Of a stretch of DNA of 64,000 nucleotides, positions 51,832 through 61,688 are shown piece by piece. A program made the position numbers and the translations under genes. The DNA is from an uncultured Acetatifactor sp. (lineage in GTDB: Bacteria; Bacillota; Clostridia; Lachnospirales; Lachnospiraceae), in assembly GCA_947586055.1 (NCBI GenBank), contig CANPXL010000007.1, forward strand, positions 1 through 64,000, written 5' to 3'. The stretch's first letter is position 1. The number at the start of each line of letters is the position of its first letter. Under the pieces are notes generated by a model. It saw only the letters and a program-made list of their open reading frames with translations. It was not told the DNA's origin and did no database searches.

Positions 51832-54800
51832 ATGATACGCGGCGAAAAGGGTGACAAAGGGACCGAAAAAGAGATGCCGGCGGTTCAGGCGATGGCGGAC
51901 GACGGAGAATACATCGTGCTGAACAGGCGGGAGGAAGAGCCGGCCCCGGAGGACGGAACAGCAGTCCATGGCCAGCCTGACCAGGCTGCCGGAGAGACAA
52001 AGAAAGAACCGGATTACGACGGACTGGACAGTTATGAATATTTTGACGGAAATGCGCTGTACAGATCCATGCATACCCTGCAGGCCGTTTCCCGCAGCGC
52101 TGAGGAACTGGCGGAAAGCGGTCAGGTAAAACTTGAGAAGATGCAGGTCGGGTATATGGACGGGCGAAACGAAGTTGTCGCGGAAGTTACGGGGCAGGGA
52201 CGGGAATCAGGACATGTTTTTCCGATGCGCCTTGTTATGTCCCGGGACAAGGTCTTGTACGGAGAATGCGGATGCCGCGCGTGCAGGAAGCATTATTATT
52301 CTTTTTATTACAGAAAGGAATACTGCGCCTGCCTGGCCGCGCTGATGCGCCTGACCCAGGCGTATATCAAAGGGAAAAATCTTGGGGATGCAACGGACAG
52401 ACGGGCGCAGCTTCTGTTTCAGTCTTTCGCCGAACAGCGCGCGAATTCCCTGCTCTCGGATTCCGGGAGACGGGAGCAGACGCTGTCGCTGCAGCCGAGA
52501 ATGATCAGCCGGAAGGGGGAACTTTCCGTTTCCTTCCGGGTGGGAGCGGGCAGGCTGTTCGTTATTAAAAATCTGTTTGAATTTTACAACGGCGTACAGG
52601 AATCTTCCATCATGACATTCGGAAGCGGCACGCAGCTGAATCTCGGCCGGTCTAATTTTACGGAGAACGACAGGAAATGGATCGATTATGTCGGCAGGAT
52701 TGTCCGTGAGGAGCAGGCCTTTGAGACGAGGCTGATCAACTCCGGAAATTACAACAAACGGGCCCTGTCTAAAACAGGCGAGTTTTCGGTATCCGGCTGG
52801 AGACTGGACGAACTGTATGATCTGCTTGGAACTGACGGGATCGAGTTTGAAAATAAGGAAACCGGCGAAAAAGGGATCCTGCACGGAAAAGAGCAGAATC
52901 CCCGCGTTACCATGACGATACGGAAAAACGCGATCAGCAGCAGGCACGTTTTCCACGGTGTCACTGTGGAATGCAGTATGCCGTTTTTTTATTATGGGGT
53001 GCGGACCGCTTATTATATAGGGGAGGGCGCCTTGTGCCGGATACAGGAAGAATTTCTCGAACGGATCAGACTGCTGGCGGAGGTGGGACAGTCCGGTTCG
53101 TTCTCTTTTCAGGTGGGGAGAAATTATCTGACAGAGTTTTATCACAATGTGCTTCCCCGGCTGGAGGGCTTTGTCGATATTGTGGAGGAGCAGCTGGACG
53201 ATCTGGAAAACTATCTGCTTCCGCAGGCGGAGTTCGTGTTTTATCTGGATGCGGAGCAGGGGAACATGAGCTGCCGCATTGCCGCCAGGTACGGCGAGCG
53301 TCAGGTGTCCGTGCTGGATCTGCTGGAGGAGGAAAAGGATTTTGAGCACTTCCGTGACGTCATGCGGGAGCAGGAGATCCTGTTTTTGACACAACAGTGG
53401 TTTCCCTGCTACGATCCGGAAAGGAAGGAGATTCACTGCGGCGGAGAGGAAGAGAAGATGTATCAGGTCCTGAACGGCGGTGTGGACGCGCTGCTTGGCA
53501 TGGGAGAGGTGCAGTGCACGAAACGGTTCGGGGGCATGCACGTCAACCGCAGGCTGCAGGTGCGTGTGGGCGTATCGGTGTCTCACAACCTGCTGGACCT
53601 TCAGATAGCTACCGAGGATATTCCGCCGGAAGAGCTGCTGGACATTCTGAAAAGCTACCGGATGAAAAAGAAATATCATCGGCTGAAGAACGGCGATTTC
53701 CTCAGCATGGAAGACGCTTCCCTTGAAACGCTCCAGGAGATGACGGCCGCGCTGAGAATGTCTCCGAAGGACCTGCTCGGAGGAACCGTGAGACTGCCCC
53801 TGTACAGGGCGCTTTATCTGGAACGGCTTTTAGAGCAGAACGAAGAGGTTTACGCCAAAAGGGACAGCCGTTTCCGGGAGCTGGCACGGAATTTCAACAC
53901 GGTGAAGGATGCGGATTTTGAGGTGCCGGCGCCGCTGGAAAAGGTGCTCAGAGGATACCAGAAAACGGGGTACCGCTGGCTGCGCCTGCTGGATGCCTAC
54001 GGTTTCGGCGGTATTCTGGCGGACGATATGGGACTTGGGAAAACGGTGCAGGCCATTGCCGTGCTTCTCGCCGCAAAACTGGAGGGAAGGCAGGGAACCG
54101 CCCTGATCGTGGCTCCTGCTTCTCTCGTGTACAACTGGGGAGAGGAACTGCGGCGGTTCGCTCCGCAGCTGTCCTGGGAGATCATCGCCGGGTCGCAGGA
54201 GGAGAGAGCGGAAAAACTGAAAGACTGTGGGAAATATGATGTGATCGTGACTTCCTACGACCTGCTGAAACGTGACATTGCGCTTTACGAGGGTCTGGAA
54301 TTTTACTGTCAGATCATAGACGAGGCCCAATATATCAAGAATCACACTACGGCGGCCGCAAAGGCTGTAAAGGGGATAAAGAGCGGAACCCGGTACGCGC
54401 TGACGGGAACGCCTGTGGAGAACGGGCTCGGCGAGTTGTGGAGTATTTTCGACTTTTTGATGCCGGGATATCTGTATGGATACGAGGTGTTCCGAAAGGA
54501 ACTGGAAGCGCCCATCGTACGGGATGAGAATGACGCCGCGCTCCTTCGGCTGCAGCGGATGACGTCGCCCTTTATCCTGCGGAGACTGAAGGAAGACGTG
54601 CTGAAGGATCTTCCGGAAAAGCTGGAGGAAAGCAGGTATGTCCGACTGGAGGATGCGCAGAGACGGCTGTATGACGCACAGGTGGTGCAGATCAGGCAGA
54701 CCCTTTGCTCGCAGGGAGCGGAGGAATTTCGGCAGAATAAGATTCAGATTCTGGCGGAGCTGACAAAACTGCGGCAGATCTGCTGTGATCCGGCGCTTTG

Positions 54801-55338
54801 TTTTGAAAATTATGAAGGGGGCTCCGCAAAGCTGGACGCCTGCATGGAACTGGTGCAGAACGCGGTGGAGGGCGGCCACAGGATTCTGTTGTTTTCCCAG
54901 TTTACGACGATGCTGGAGAGGATCGGGCGGAGACTGGAACAGGCCGGCTTCGCCTATTATACCATTACCGGCGCGACGCCGAAGGAAAAGCGGCTGCAGC
55001 TGGTAAAGGATTTTAACGGGGGAGAGGTTCCCGTGTTCCTGATTTCCCTGAAGGCCGGCGGCGTGGGACTGAACCTGACCGGGGCGGATGTGGTCATACA
55101 TTATGACCCGTGGTGGAATCTTGCGGCCCAGAATCAGGCGACCGACAGAACCCACCGCATCGGACAGACAAAGAAGGTTGTGGTCTATCAGCTGATCGCG
55201 ATGGAGACGGTGGAAAAAAAGATCCAGGAGCTGCAGGAGAGCAAGCGGCTGCTGGCGGAACAGGTGGTCCGGGGAGACGCCGACAGCCTCGGCTCCATGA
55301 GCAGGGAAGATTTTCTGGAACTGCTCTCTGCAAAATAG
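51832..55338 (+). CDS. SNF2-family DEAD/DEAH helicase with SWIM-like zinc finger
   Basis: A 1168-residue ATP-dependent DNA translocase of the RapA/SNF2 group. A Cys-rich segment at about 145-170 (CGCRACRKHYYSFYY, then CACLAAL) looks like the SWIM zinc finger often found in these proteins. A central SNF2-associated domain follows. The motor domain has Walker A DDMGLGKTVQAI at about 730, DEAQYIKN at about 829, and helicase-C motifs LISLKAGGVGLNLTGA and RTHRIGQT. It may remodel nucleoprotein complexes or RNA polymerase. The N-terminal 60 residues are acidic. It has its own promoter and AGAAGGA RBS. Such genes occur in core genomes and in defence islands; nothing here shows which. Confidence 0.93.
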   Translation: MIRGEKGDKGTEKEMPAVQAMADDGEYIVLNRREEEPAPEDGTAVHGQPDQAAGETKKEPDYDGLDSYEYFDGNALYRSMHTLQAVSRSAEELAESGQVKLEKMQVGYMDGRNEVVAEVTGQGRESGHVFPMRLVMSRDKVLYGECGCRACRKHYYSFYYRKEYCACLAALMRLTQAYIKGKNLGDATDRRAQLLFQSFAEQRANSLLSDSGRREQTLSLQPRMISRKGELSVSFRVGAGRLFVIKNLFEFYNGVQESSIMTFGSGTQLNLGRSNFTENDRKWIDYVGRIVREEQAFETRLINSGNYNKRALSKTGEFSVSGWRLDELYDLLGTDGIEFENKETGEKGILHGKEQNPRVTMTIRKNAISSRHVFHGVTVECSMPFFYYGVRTAYYIGEGALCRIQEEFLERIRLLAEVGQSGSFSFQVGRNYLTEFYHNVLPRLEGFVDIVEEQLDDLENYLLPQAEFVFYLDAEQGNMSCRIAARYGERQVSVLDLLEEEKDFEHFRDVMREQEILFLTQQWFPCYDPERKEIHCGGEEEKMYQVLNGGVDALLGMGEVQCTKRFGGMHVNRRLQVRVGVSVSHNLLDLQIATEDIPPEELLDILKSYRMKKKYHRLKNGDFLSMEDASLETLQEMTAALRMSPKDLLGGTVRLPLYRALYLERLLEQNEEVYAKRDSRFRELARNFNTVKDADFEVPAPLEKVLRGYQKTGYRWLRLLDAYGFGGILADDMGLGKTVQAIAVLLAAKLEGRQGTALIVAPASLVYNWGEELRRFAPQLSWEIIAGSQEERAEKLKDCGKYDVIVTSYDLLKRDIALYEGLEFYCQIIDEAQYIKNHTTAAAKAVKGIKSGTRYALTGTPVENGLGELWSIFDFLMPGYLYGYEVFRKELEAPIVRDENDAALLRLQRMTSPFILRRLKEDVLKDLPEKLEESRYVRLEDAQRRLYDAQVVQIRQTLCSQGAEEFRQNKIQILAELTKLRQICCDPALCFENYEGGSAKLDACMELVQNAVEGGHRILLFSQFTTMLERIGRRLEQAGFAYYTITGATPKEKRLQLVKDFNGGEVPVFLISLKAGGVGLNLTGADVVIHYDPWWNLAAQNQATDRTHRIGQTKKVVVYQLIAMETVEKKIQELQESKRLLAEQVVRGDADSLGSMSREDFLELLSAK

Positions 55339-55402
55339 CGCGGCTTTGCGAACGGCGCGGCCGAGCTGTTCCTTTTCCGCGGAGGATTTCCGGATTCCTG
55401 CG

Positions 55403-55432
55403 TTGACAGGAAAAGCAAAGATGGAGTATGAT
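55403..55432 (+). promoter_or_regulatory. Promoter of the FecR/cyclase cluster
   Basis: TTGACA (55403-55408), 18-base spacer, TATGAT (55427-55432). The in-frame ATG at 55421 lies inside it, so translation starts at 55484. Confidence 0.7.
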
Positions 55433-55483
55433 AAAGAGAGCGCCTGTATTGGCGGAACGGAAATTGTTGGCGAGGAAACGAAA

Positions 55484-57478
55484 ATGAACGGAAGCGGAAA
55501 GAAAAAGAAAGGGATTATTATGATATCCGCCGCCGCTGCGGCGGTGGTGGCAATACTGGCGGCAGTCCTGATTTTTAAGGGCGGCGAGAAGTCTTACCGG
55601 TCCATACGGGTGGTAGAGCTGGAGGGCAGCGTCACCATCACCCGGGAGAATGTCGGCAGTATGGACGCGTCGGTCAATATGAATCTGATTTCCGGGGATC
55701 ATGTGAGCACCTCGGCGGATTCCTATGTCGTGCTTCGGCTGGACGACGACAAATATGTGATGCTGGGGGAAAGCGGTTCCATACAGGTGGACGCCGACGG
55801 CCGCGCGGAGAGCGGAAGGACGACGATCCATCTGGAGACAGGCAGCGTGCTGAATGAAATCCGGAATCCTCTGGGAGAGAACGCGGCGTACGAGATCGTG
55901 ACGCCCAGCGCCACCATGTCGGTCCGGGGAACGGTGTTTGAGACGAGGGCGAACGGCTCCGGCAGTCAGGGAAACATTGAGGTGCTGGTCTATGAGGGAA
56001 AGGTAGCGGTCGGCCTGGAGGGACAGGAGCCCGTCTTGTATGAGAGCGGTGAATATACGCAGTTTACGGCGGGCGATGCGCCGCAGTTTCTTGTGGAAAG
56101 GGAAAAGATCACGGCGGATAAGCTCAATACTCAGATGATTCCACGCCTGCAGGAGATCAACGGAAGCGGCAGGGTTCTGGATCTGGGCGACGCCGTTCTG
56201 GAGGATTTTGTTGCGGAGGCCGGCGGGACGGATCAAAGTCAGGCGGCGAACGACAGCGGGACGGAGAAGAATACTGCATCGGGGGACGAAGCGTCTCCCG
56301 AACCGGATGCGGCGGAAACGGAGGAACCCGTGCCCGTGCGTTCCCCGGAGGTTTCCGGCACAAAAGAGCCTGCCGCGACGGCAAAGCCGAAGGCGGAAAC
56401 GACGCCCCGTCCCATGGCGGAACCGGCCGCTTCCAGACAGCCGGCAGCCACGGAAAACCCCGGGGAACAATCCGACGTGACGCAGACACCTCAGCCTGTT
56501 CAACCGCCGGCGCCTACTGCAGCGCCCACGCCGGCGCCTACACAGGCACCCACGGCGGCGCCCACGCAGACGCCTACACAGGCGCCCACGGCAGCGCCTG
56601 CGCAGAACCCGACGGTGACGCAGGAGGACAAAGACGCCTGGAAGGAAGCGGGACAGAACGAATCGGTGGGAACCCAGACGGAAAGCGGCGAAATGCGGTG
56701 GAAAGTAATTTTTTATCTGCCGGATATCATTTCCTCTTCCGCGGAAACGGAAGGGTCGATTGCTCAGATCTCGTCTCAGTCGCCCGGCGTCTATACGCTG
56801 CAGCTTCTGGCCGCAGGCGCGGCCGTCGCGGAACCCAAGGCTCCGACGTTCAACGATGTTAGCGGCGCCACGGATCAGTTCGTGTTTGAGGGCTGGTACA
56901 CGGAAACGGGAGAGAAATGGGAATTTACCCAGCAGACGATGGAAGAGAAAAATGTATATCTTTTCCCTGTCTGGAGGGATGGAAAAGAGAATAAAGATTA
57001 TTATCCTGTGATTTTAAGGGACTCTTTTACTTCAAGCTACTACTGCGGAAGCGTAGAAGAGGGAAGCCACATTAACGAGATTCCCGTGATCAGCGGAGAA
57101 ACGGAATACAGAGGCTACAATCAGCCTACCAGGCAGGGATATCTGCTGAAGGGCTGGGGAACCGGTCCGCTTTGGGGGACAAAGACAGGTACGGTACAAG
57201 GCGTCACCACGCTGCGCGCATCCTGGCAGGAGGAAGTTACGGGCGGTTGTCAGGTGCTGTATGTTACCGACACCAAAGAAAACGGATACGGCGACCTGAT
57301 CGATATGGAAGAGACAGAACCCGGAACGCAGACCCTGAACGGACCCGCGGAAAACATGCTTCCGGAGACGTTAAAAGGCAAGACCATCAACTGGCAGCTG
57401 GATGACGGAACCTCCATCAGCGGGGGGACGGAGTTGGAAGCGGGAAAGGTCTATATTTTCCACCCCGCAACGCAGTAG
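55484..57478 (+). CDS. Membrane-anchored FecR-domain protein with Pro/Thr-rich stalk and InlB-type repeat
   Basis: A 664-residue surface or sensor protein. Its anchor is at residues 10-32 (GIIMISAAAAAVVAILAAVL). The FecR domain spans about 38-200 (VVELEGSVTITRENVG, ITPSATMSVRGTVFE-like VTPSATMSVRGTVFETR). A Ser/Glu/Pro-rich region and a Pro-Thr-Ala stalk (PTPAPTQAPTAAP) cover about 290-390. The end carries an InlB B-repeat/Listeria-Bacteroides-type module (FVFEGWYTETGEKW) and a second one (RQGYLLKGWGTG). FecR domains are extracytoplasmic signal modules; in many genomes they pair with CHASE2 cyclases, as here 30 bases downstream. The start is fixed by the promoter; the ORF-track start (55346) lies upstream of it. 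Confidence 0.85.
   Translation: MNGSGKKKKGIIMISAAAAAVVAILAAVLIFKGGEKSYRSIRVVELEGSVTITRENVGSMDASVNMNLISGDHVSTSADSYVVLRLDDDKYVMLGESGSIQVDADGRAESGRTTIHLETGSVLNEIRNPLGENAAYEIVTPSATMSVRGTVFETRANGSGSQGNIEVLVYEGKVAVGLEGQEPVLYESGEYTQFTAGDAPQFLVEREKITADKLNTQMIPRLQEINGSGRVLDLGDAVLEDFVAEAGGTDQSQAANDSGTEKNTASGDEASPEPDAAETEEPVPVRSPEVSGTKEPAATAKPKAETTPRPMAEPAASRQPAATENPGEQSDVTQTPQPVQPPAPTAAPTPAPTQAPTAAPTQTPTQAPTAAPAQNPTVTQEDKDAWKEAGQNESVGTQTESGEMRWKVIFYLPDIISSSAETEGSIAQISSQSPGVYTLQLLAAGAAVAEPKAPTFNDVSGATDQFVFEGWYTETGEKWEFTQQTMEEKNVYLFPVWRDGKENKDYYPVILRDSFTSSYYCGSVEEGSHINEIPVISGETEYRGYNQPTRQGYLLKGWGTGPLWGTKTGTVQGVTTLRASWQEEVTGGCQVLYVTDTKENGYGDLIDMEETEPGTQTLNGPAENMLPETLKGKTINWQLDDGTSISGGTELEAGKVYIFHPATQ
56536..56607 (+). 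repeat. Two 36-base tandem repeats in the FecR stalk
   Basis: Both units begin with GCCTACACAGGC and encode PTQAPTAAPTQT and PTQAPTAAPAQN. They are coding repeats of the Pro/Thr stalk and not a CRISPR array. Confidence 0.85.
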
Positions 57479-57508
57479 AAGGGATCGCGGAAGATTTATG
57501 ATATCGGT

Positions 57509-59317
57509 ATGAGCGGAAACAGACAGCGGAATGAGAAGAAAATACCGGGGGTTCAAAGAGCCCTTCTGGCGGCTGCCGTCGCGCTGGCAGCCGCCTTCCT
57601 GACTTTCTGGGCGCCTTTGGGGCGGCTGGAGTATTCCTTTGCGGACAGTCTCTTTCTGCGTAAACGGCCGGTGGATAACCGGATCAAGATCATCGGCATC
57701 GATGAGAAGACTCTGAAGGAGTACGGGCCGTTTTCCGGATGGACCAGACAGCGTGCGGCCGACCTGATCAACGCTTTTGACCCGGAACATGCGCCGGCGG
57801 TGATTGCTTTTGACATCAACTATTTCGGCGAACTGGATCCGCAGGGAGACGACGCCCTTGCACGGGCGGCGGCAGAATACGAGCATGTAGTGATGGCTTC
57901 GTATGTGGATTACGGGGCGCGTCTGGAGCGGCAGGCGGACGGAACGCTGCAGATGAACGAACTGTATGTGGAGCGGCTGGAGCAGCCTTATGAAGCGCTG
58001 CGGAAGGTGACGCGGCAGGGATTTACCGACACGATGCCGGACAGCGACAACTATGTGCGCAGATCCATGCTCTGGGCGGACGCGGAGGATTCCAGAGAGT
58101 ACAATTTTGCCTGGGCCGTATACGAAAGCTATCAGGAGAGCAGGGGAGAACAGGCGGTTTTTCCGAAGACGGACGAAAGAGGCCTTTACGGATTTGACTA
58201 TACGGCGGAGCCCGGTATGTACGAGCTTTACTCTTTTGCCGACGTGGCGGAGGGACGCCTGGACGGAAAGGTCTTTCAGGACAGCATCGTGCTGGTGGGG
58301 GCCTATTCCTCCGGCATGATGGATCAGTACATGGCGCCCATTGCGAGAAGCAGAGTGATGAACGGAGTGGAGGTACAGGCCAACCACGTCAATGCGCTTC
58401 TGGACGGCCGGACTTATACGGATCTTCCCGTATGGATCAGCGTGCTGGTTGCCGCTGTGATCGCCGGCGGATATACGCTGCTCGCCTGCAGCTGCGGGTT
58501 TGGCGTAAACCTGACGGCCGCCGTCCTGCTGGACGCGGCGGTGCCGCTGGCGGCGAAGGGACTTTACGGCGCCGGGCTGTACTGGCGGTGTCTTGCGCCG
58601 GTGGCTGCGGTGACGGTCATCTTTCTGACCCGGCTGGCGTCGGGATATCTGACGGAGCGGCTTCGGAAGCGCAGAATCTATCAGATGTTTCGGACTTATA
58701 TGGCGCCGCAGGTGGTGGATGAACTGAGCAGGAACGGAAAGTTTCAGATAGAACTGGGCGGGAAGGACTGTCAGATCGCGGTGCTGTTTGTGGACATCAG
58801 AGGATTTACTTCCCTGTCGGAGGGACTGCCGCCCGATCAGGTGGTGGGGATCCTGAACCGGTATCTGGAGCGGGTGACGGAAGCCATCTTTCAAAACGAG
58901 GGGACGCTGGACAAATTTATCGGCGACGCCGTGATGGCGGTGTACAATGCGCCTCTGGATGTGGAGGATTATCTGGGGAAGGCCGTTCAGACCGGAATCG
59001 ATATCGTCCGTTTTGTGGAGGAACTCAACGACGGGCTGGAGAAGGACTTCGGAAGGCGTATCGCCTGCGGCGTGGGCGTTCACTGCGGCCGGGCGGTCGT
59101 GGGCAACATCGGCTGCAGCTTCCGGATGGACTATACCGCCATCGGGGATACGGTAAATGTGTCCGAGAGACTGGAAAGTCTGGCAAAGCCGGGGCAGGTC
59201 CTGATCAGCCGGCAGCTTTACGAACAGGTAAAGGATCGTTTTTTGGCGGAATATATCGGGGAGCTGTCTCTGAAGGGCCGCCGGGATAAGGTAGAGGCAT
59301 TTGCGGTGAAGTTTTAG
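57509..59317 (+). CDS. CHASE2-domain class III adenylate cyclase
   Basis: A 602-residue membrane sensor. A signal anchor at about 17-37 leads to the extracytoplasmic CHASE2 domain (about 40-300; YSFADSLFLRKR, IIGIDEKTLKEYGPFSGW). Three membrane helices follow at about 310-375. The cyclase domain is at about 420-600: metal-binding Asp in LFVDIRGFTSLSEG and in KFIGDAVMAVYN, the adenine-selecting Lys in TLDKFIGD and Asp in MDYTAIGDTVNVS, the transition-state Arg in NVSERLESL. These are all intact, so cAMP production is predicted. The gene lies between FecR and HD-GYP genes. The environmental signal is unknown. Confidence 0.92.
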   Translation: MSGNRQRNEKKIPGVQRALLAAAVALAAAFLTFWAPLGRLEYSFADSLFLRKRPVDNRIKIIGIDEKTLKEYGPFSGWTRQRAADLINAFDPEHAPAVIAFDINYFGELDPQGDDALARAAAEYEHVVMASYVDYGARLERQADGTLQMNELYVERLEQPYEALRKVTRQGFTDTMPDSDNYVRRSMLWADAEDSREYNFAWAVYESYQESRGEQAVFPKTDERGLYGFDYTAEPGMYELYSFADVAEGRLDGKVFQDSIVLVGAYSSGMMDQYMAPIARSRVMNGVEVQANHVNALLDGRTYTDLPVWISVLVAAVIAGGYTLLACSCGFGVNLTAAVLLDAAVPLAAKGLYGAGLYWRCLAPVAAVTVIFLTRLASGYLTERLRKRRIYQMFRTYMAPQVVDELSRNGKFQIELGGKDCQIAVLFVDIRGFTSLSEGLPPDQVVGILNRYLERVTEAIFQNEGTLDKFIGDAVMAVYNAPLDVEDYLGKAVQTGIDIVRFVEELNDGLEKDFGRRIACGVGVHCGRAVVGNIGCSFRMDYTAIGDTVNVSERLESLAKPGQVLISRQLYEQVKDRFLAEYIGELSLKGRRDKVEAFAVKF

Positions 59318-59353
59318 GAAAAGAGCCGTGCAGGCGGCGGAAAAGGAAACCGT

Positions 59354-60880
59354 ATGGAGAAACTACAGGCAGACAAGATATTGGAAATAGGGATCCAGCT
59401 TACGGCGGAGCACGATTATGACAGGCTTCTGTCGAAGATCATCGACTGCGCCATGGAACTGACCGGATGCGACGGCGGGACGCTCTATCTTTATGACGGG
59501 GAACGGCTGAATTTCTGCGTCATGAAGACGCAGTCCATGGGCATTGACCGGAACGGTAAGAGCGGGGAGCAGTTTCCGCCGGTGCCCATGGATGAGACGA
59601 AGGTTTGCGCTTATGCCGCGATCCACAGAAGACTTCTGAATATTCCGGACGCTTATGACTGCCAGGAGTTTGACTTCAGCGGCCCGCGGGAGTATGACAG
59701 ACTGACAGGGTACCGGACGGTATCCATGCTGGTGTTCCCGCTTGTAAACCATGAGGGCCAGCTGATCGGCGTGGTGCAGCTGATCAACGCCGCGGATGAA
59801 CAGGGGCGCGTCATCCCTTTCGACGAAGCGTGCGAAAAGGTAGTGCAGTCCCTGGGCTCTCAGGCGGCGGTGGCGGTTTCCAACATGCGTTTTGTGCAGG
59901 AGATCGAACAGCTGATGATGTCCGTCACCCAGGTCTTTACCGACGCCATTGACGCCCGTATTCCCTATAATTATTATCATTCCAGAAACGTACATCTCTA
60001 TGTGAAAATGCTGGTGGATTATATCAACAGACAGCACGAAGCGGGGAAAACGGACCATTTTTTTGATTCCATGGAGCGGGATGAGATTCTGATGGCGGCG
60101 CTGATGCATGATATCGGCAAGCTCGTAATTCCCAATGAGATCCTTGACAAAAAGACACGGCTGGGCAGCGGCCTGGCTCTGGTGCAGGAGCGTTTTGGAC
60201 ATCTGGCCGCACGGTACCGGATCGACTGTCTGGAAGGAAGGATCAGCCGGGAAAAGTGGGAGGAAGCGGAAAAGAGAATTTCCGACGCGCAAAACAGGGT
60301 TTTGGAGCTGAACCGCAAAAACCGTCTCACCCAAGAGGAAATCGATTATGTGCGGCAGCTCGGGGACTGTGTATATCATGGCGCCGACGGTCAGGATATT
60401 CCTTTCCTGACTTCAGAAGAGAAGGAATGTCTCTCTGTTCCGTCCGGCAATCTGACGAATGCGGAACGGGAGATGATCAGGTCCCATGTGGAATACACGG
60501 TCAGATATCTGGAAAAGATGAAGTATGATAAACGTTATCCGCATATCATCCAGTGGGCGGGCGCCCATCATGAACTGCTGGACGGAAGCGGTTATCCCAG
60601 AGGGCTGAAGGGAGATGAGATTCCCTTTGAGGCAAGAATCCTAGCCGTTGTAGATGTGTTTGAGGCGCTGACCAGCTCGGATCGGCCCTACAAGACCTCC
60701 ATGGAGAGAGAGAAAGCGCTGGAGGTTCTGGGGAAAATGGCGGACGAGGGAAAGATTGACAGAGAGGTTCTGGGGCTTTTCAGGGAAGCGCTGGCGGAGG
60801 ACAACGGCCGGACCCGGCTGATCCACTGCAAAGATCGGGAAGATGAGACGGGAAGGACAGTGAAAGAACACGATGATTGA
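59354..60880 (+). CDS. GAF-HD-GYP protein, likely cyclic di-GMP phosphodiesterase
   Basis: A 508-residue soluble protein. Residues 10-190 are a GAF domain ([34 protein letters not shown]). After a helical linker the HD-GYP domain runs from about 230: HDIGKLVIP with metal ligands, [16 protein letters not shown] as the GYP signature, [18 protein letters not shown]. The usual HD residues are present, so cleavage of c-di-GMP is expected. A 100-residue insertion lies between HDIGK and the second half of the domain. The GAF may bind cAMP made by its neighbour, which would link the two messengers (inference). The stop overlaps the next gene by eight bases. Confidence 0.9.
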   Translation: MEKLQADKILEIGIQLTAEHDYDRLLSKIIDCAMELTGCDGGTLYLYDGERLNFCVMKTQSMGIDRNGKSGEQFPPVPMDETKVCAYAAIHRRLLNIPDAYDCQEFDFSGPREYDRLTGYRTVSMLVFPLVNHEGQLIGVVQLINAADEQGRVIPFDEACEKVVQSLGSQAAVAVSNMRFVQEIEQLMMSVTQVFTDAIDARIPYNYYHSRNVHLYVKMLVDYINRQHEAGKTDHFFDSMERDEILMAALMHDIGKLVIPNEILDKKTRLGSGLALVQERFGHLAARYRIDCLEGRISREKWEEAEKRISDAQNRVLELNRKNRLTQEEIDYVRQLGDCVYHGADGQDIPFLTSEEKECLSVPSGNLTNAEREMIRSHVEYTVRYLEKMKYDKRYPHIIQWAGAHHELLDGSGYPRGLKGDEIPFEARILAVVDVFEALTSSDRPYKTSMEREKALEVLGKMADEGKIDREVLGLFREALAEDNGRTRLIHCKDREDETGRTVKEHDD

Positions 60881-61649
60881 GATAATACCGGACATCCGGG
60901 ATCTGGAAAGTTATGTGGATTTGGCAAAGCGGCGCTCGCTTGGATTTGAATACAACGATTTTTTCGATCCGCAGCTTCTGGACGATGACGGGGCGCTTGA
61001 AGAGCGGATAGATCTGTACCGGGGTCTGAACCGGCCGGCCGGTCTGGATACCATGCACGGGGCTTTTTTCGATCTGGTCCCTTTCAGCAGGGACAGGGGG
61101 ATCCGTTCCCACAGCGTCAGGCGGATGCAGCAGTCCGTGGAAATTGCCCGACGGCTGGGCTGCCGGGCGGTGGTGTTCCACTCCGGACTGGAACCGAAAT
61201 TTCTGAACGGGGCGGGATATTATGACAACTGGCTGGATCAGACGGCGGATGTGATACGAAATCTGCTGGCCCAAAATCCCGGCCCAGACATCTACTGTGA
61301 AAACGTGCAGGAGAAGTCCCCGCAGTCCATGCTTGACCTGGCCCGGAGGCTGGAGGGAGAACCGCGGTTCGGTATCTGCGTGGATGTGGCGCATCTGATG
61401 CTCAGCAAGGGGGATCCCGGAGAATGGTTCGGAATGCTGGCCCCTTATATCCGGCATTTTCATCTGAACGACAATCATCTCCAGACGGACGATCACCTGG
61501 CGCTGGGCAGGGGAGCTGTGGACTGGCGGTATGTGTTCGGTCAGATACGACACAACGGTCTGCAGGATGTAAGTTGTCTTCTGGAGGTAAACGGTCTGGA
61601 AAAAATCAGAGAAAGCCTGGAATACCTTGAAAAGACGGAACAGGCGTGA
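60873..61649 (+). CDS. Sugar isomerase/epimerase-like TIM-barrel protein (AP endonuclease 2 fold)
   Basis: A 258-residue barrel of the xylose-isomerase-like superfamily. Characteristic segments are [53 protein letters not shown] and [19 protein letters not shown], which give the Glu, His and Asp metal ligands. Such proteins isomerise sugars or act on DNA (Nfo-like); the FHLNDN motif favours the sugar group. It overlaps the HD-GYP gene by eight bases, so it is co-translated with it. Its place in a signalling cluster is unexplained. Confidence 0.82.
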   Translation: MIEIIPDIRDLESYVDLAKRRSLGFEYNDFFDPQLLDDDGALEERIDLYRGLNRPAGLDTMHGAFFDLVPFSRDRGIRSHSVRRMQQSVEIARRLGCRAVVFHSGLEPKFLNGAGYYDNWLDQTADVIRNLLAQNPGPDIYCENVQEKSPQSMLDLARRLEGEPRFGICVDVAHLMLSKGDPGEWFGMLAPYIRHFHLNDNHLQTDDHLALGRGAVDWRYVFGQIRHNGLQDVSCLLEVNGLEKIRESLEYLEKTEQA

Positions 61650-61688
61650 AAGCCGGGGCGGACAGGACGGGGGAAGAACAGAGACAGC

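Noticed and set aside
55346-55483. Longer N-terminus of the FecR protein from the ORF track
   Set aside because: A TTGACA-18-TATGAT promoter covers this stretch, and the membrane-anchor protein begins naturally at 55484.
56536-56607. Tandem repeats as a possible CRISPR
   Set aside because: The 36-base units are adjacent without spacers, stay in frame and encode a Pro/Thr stalk.
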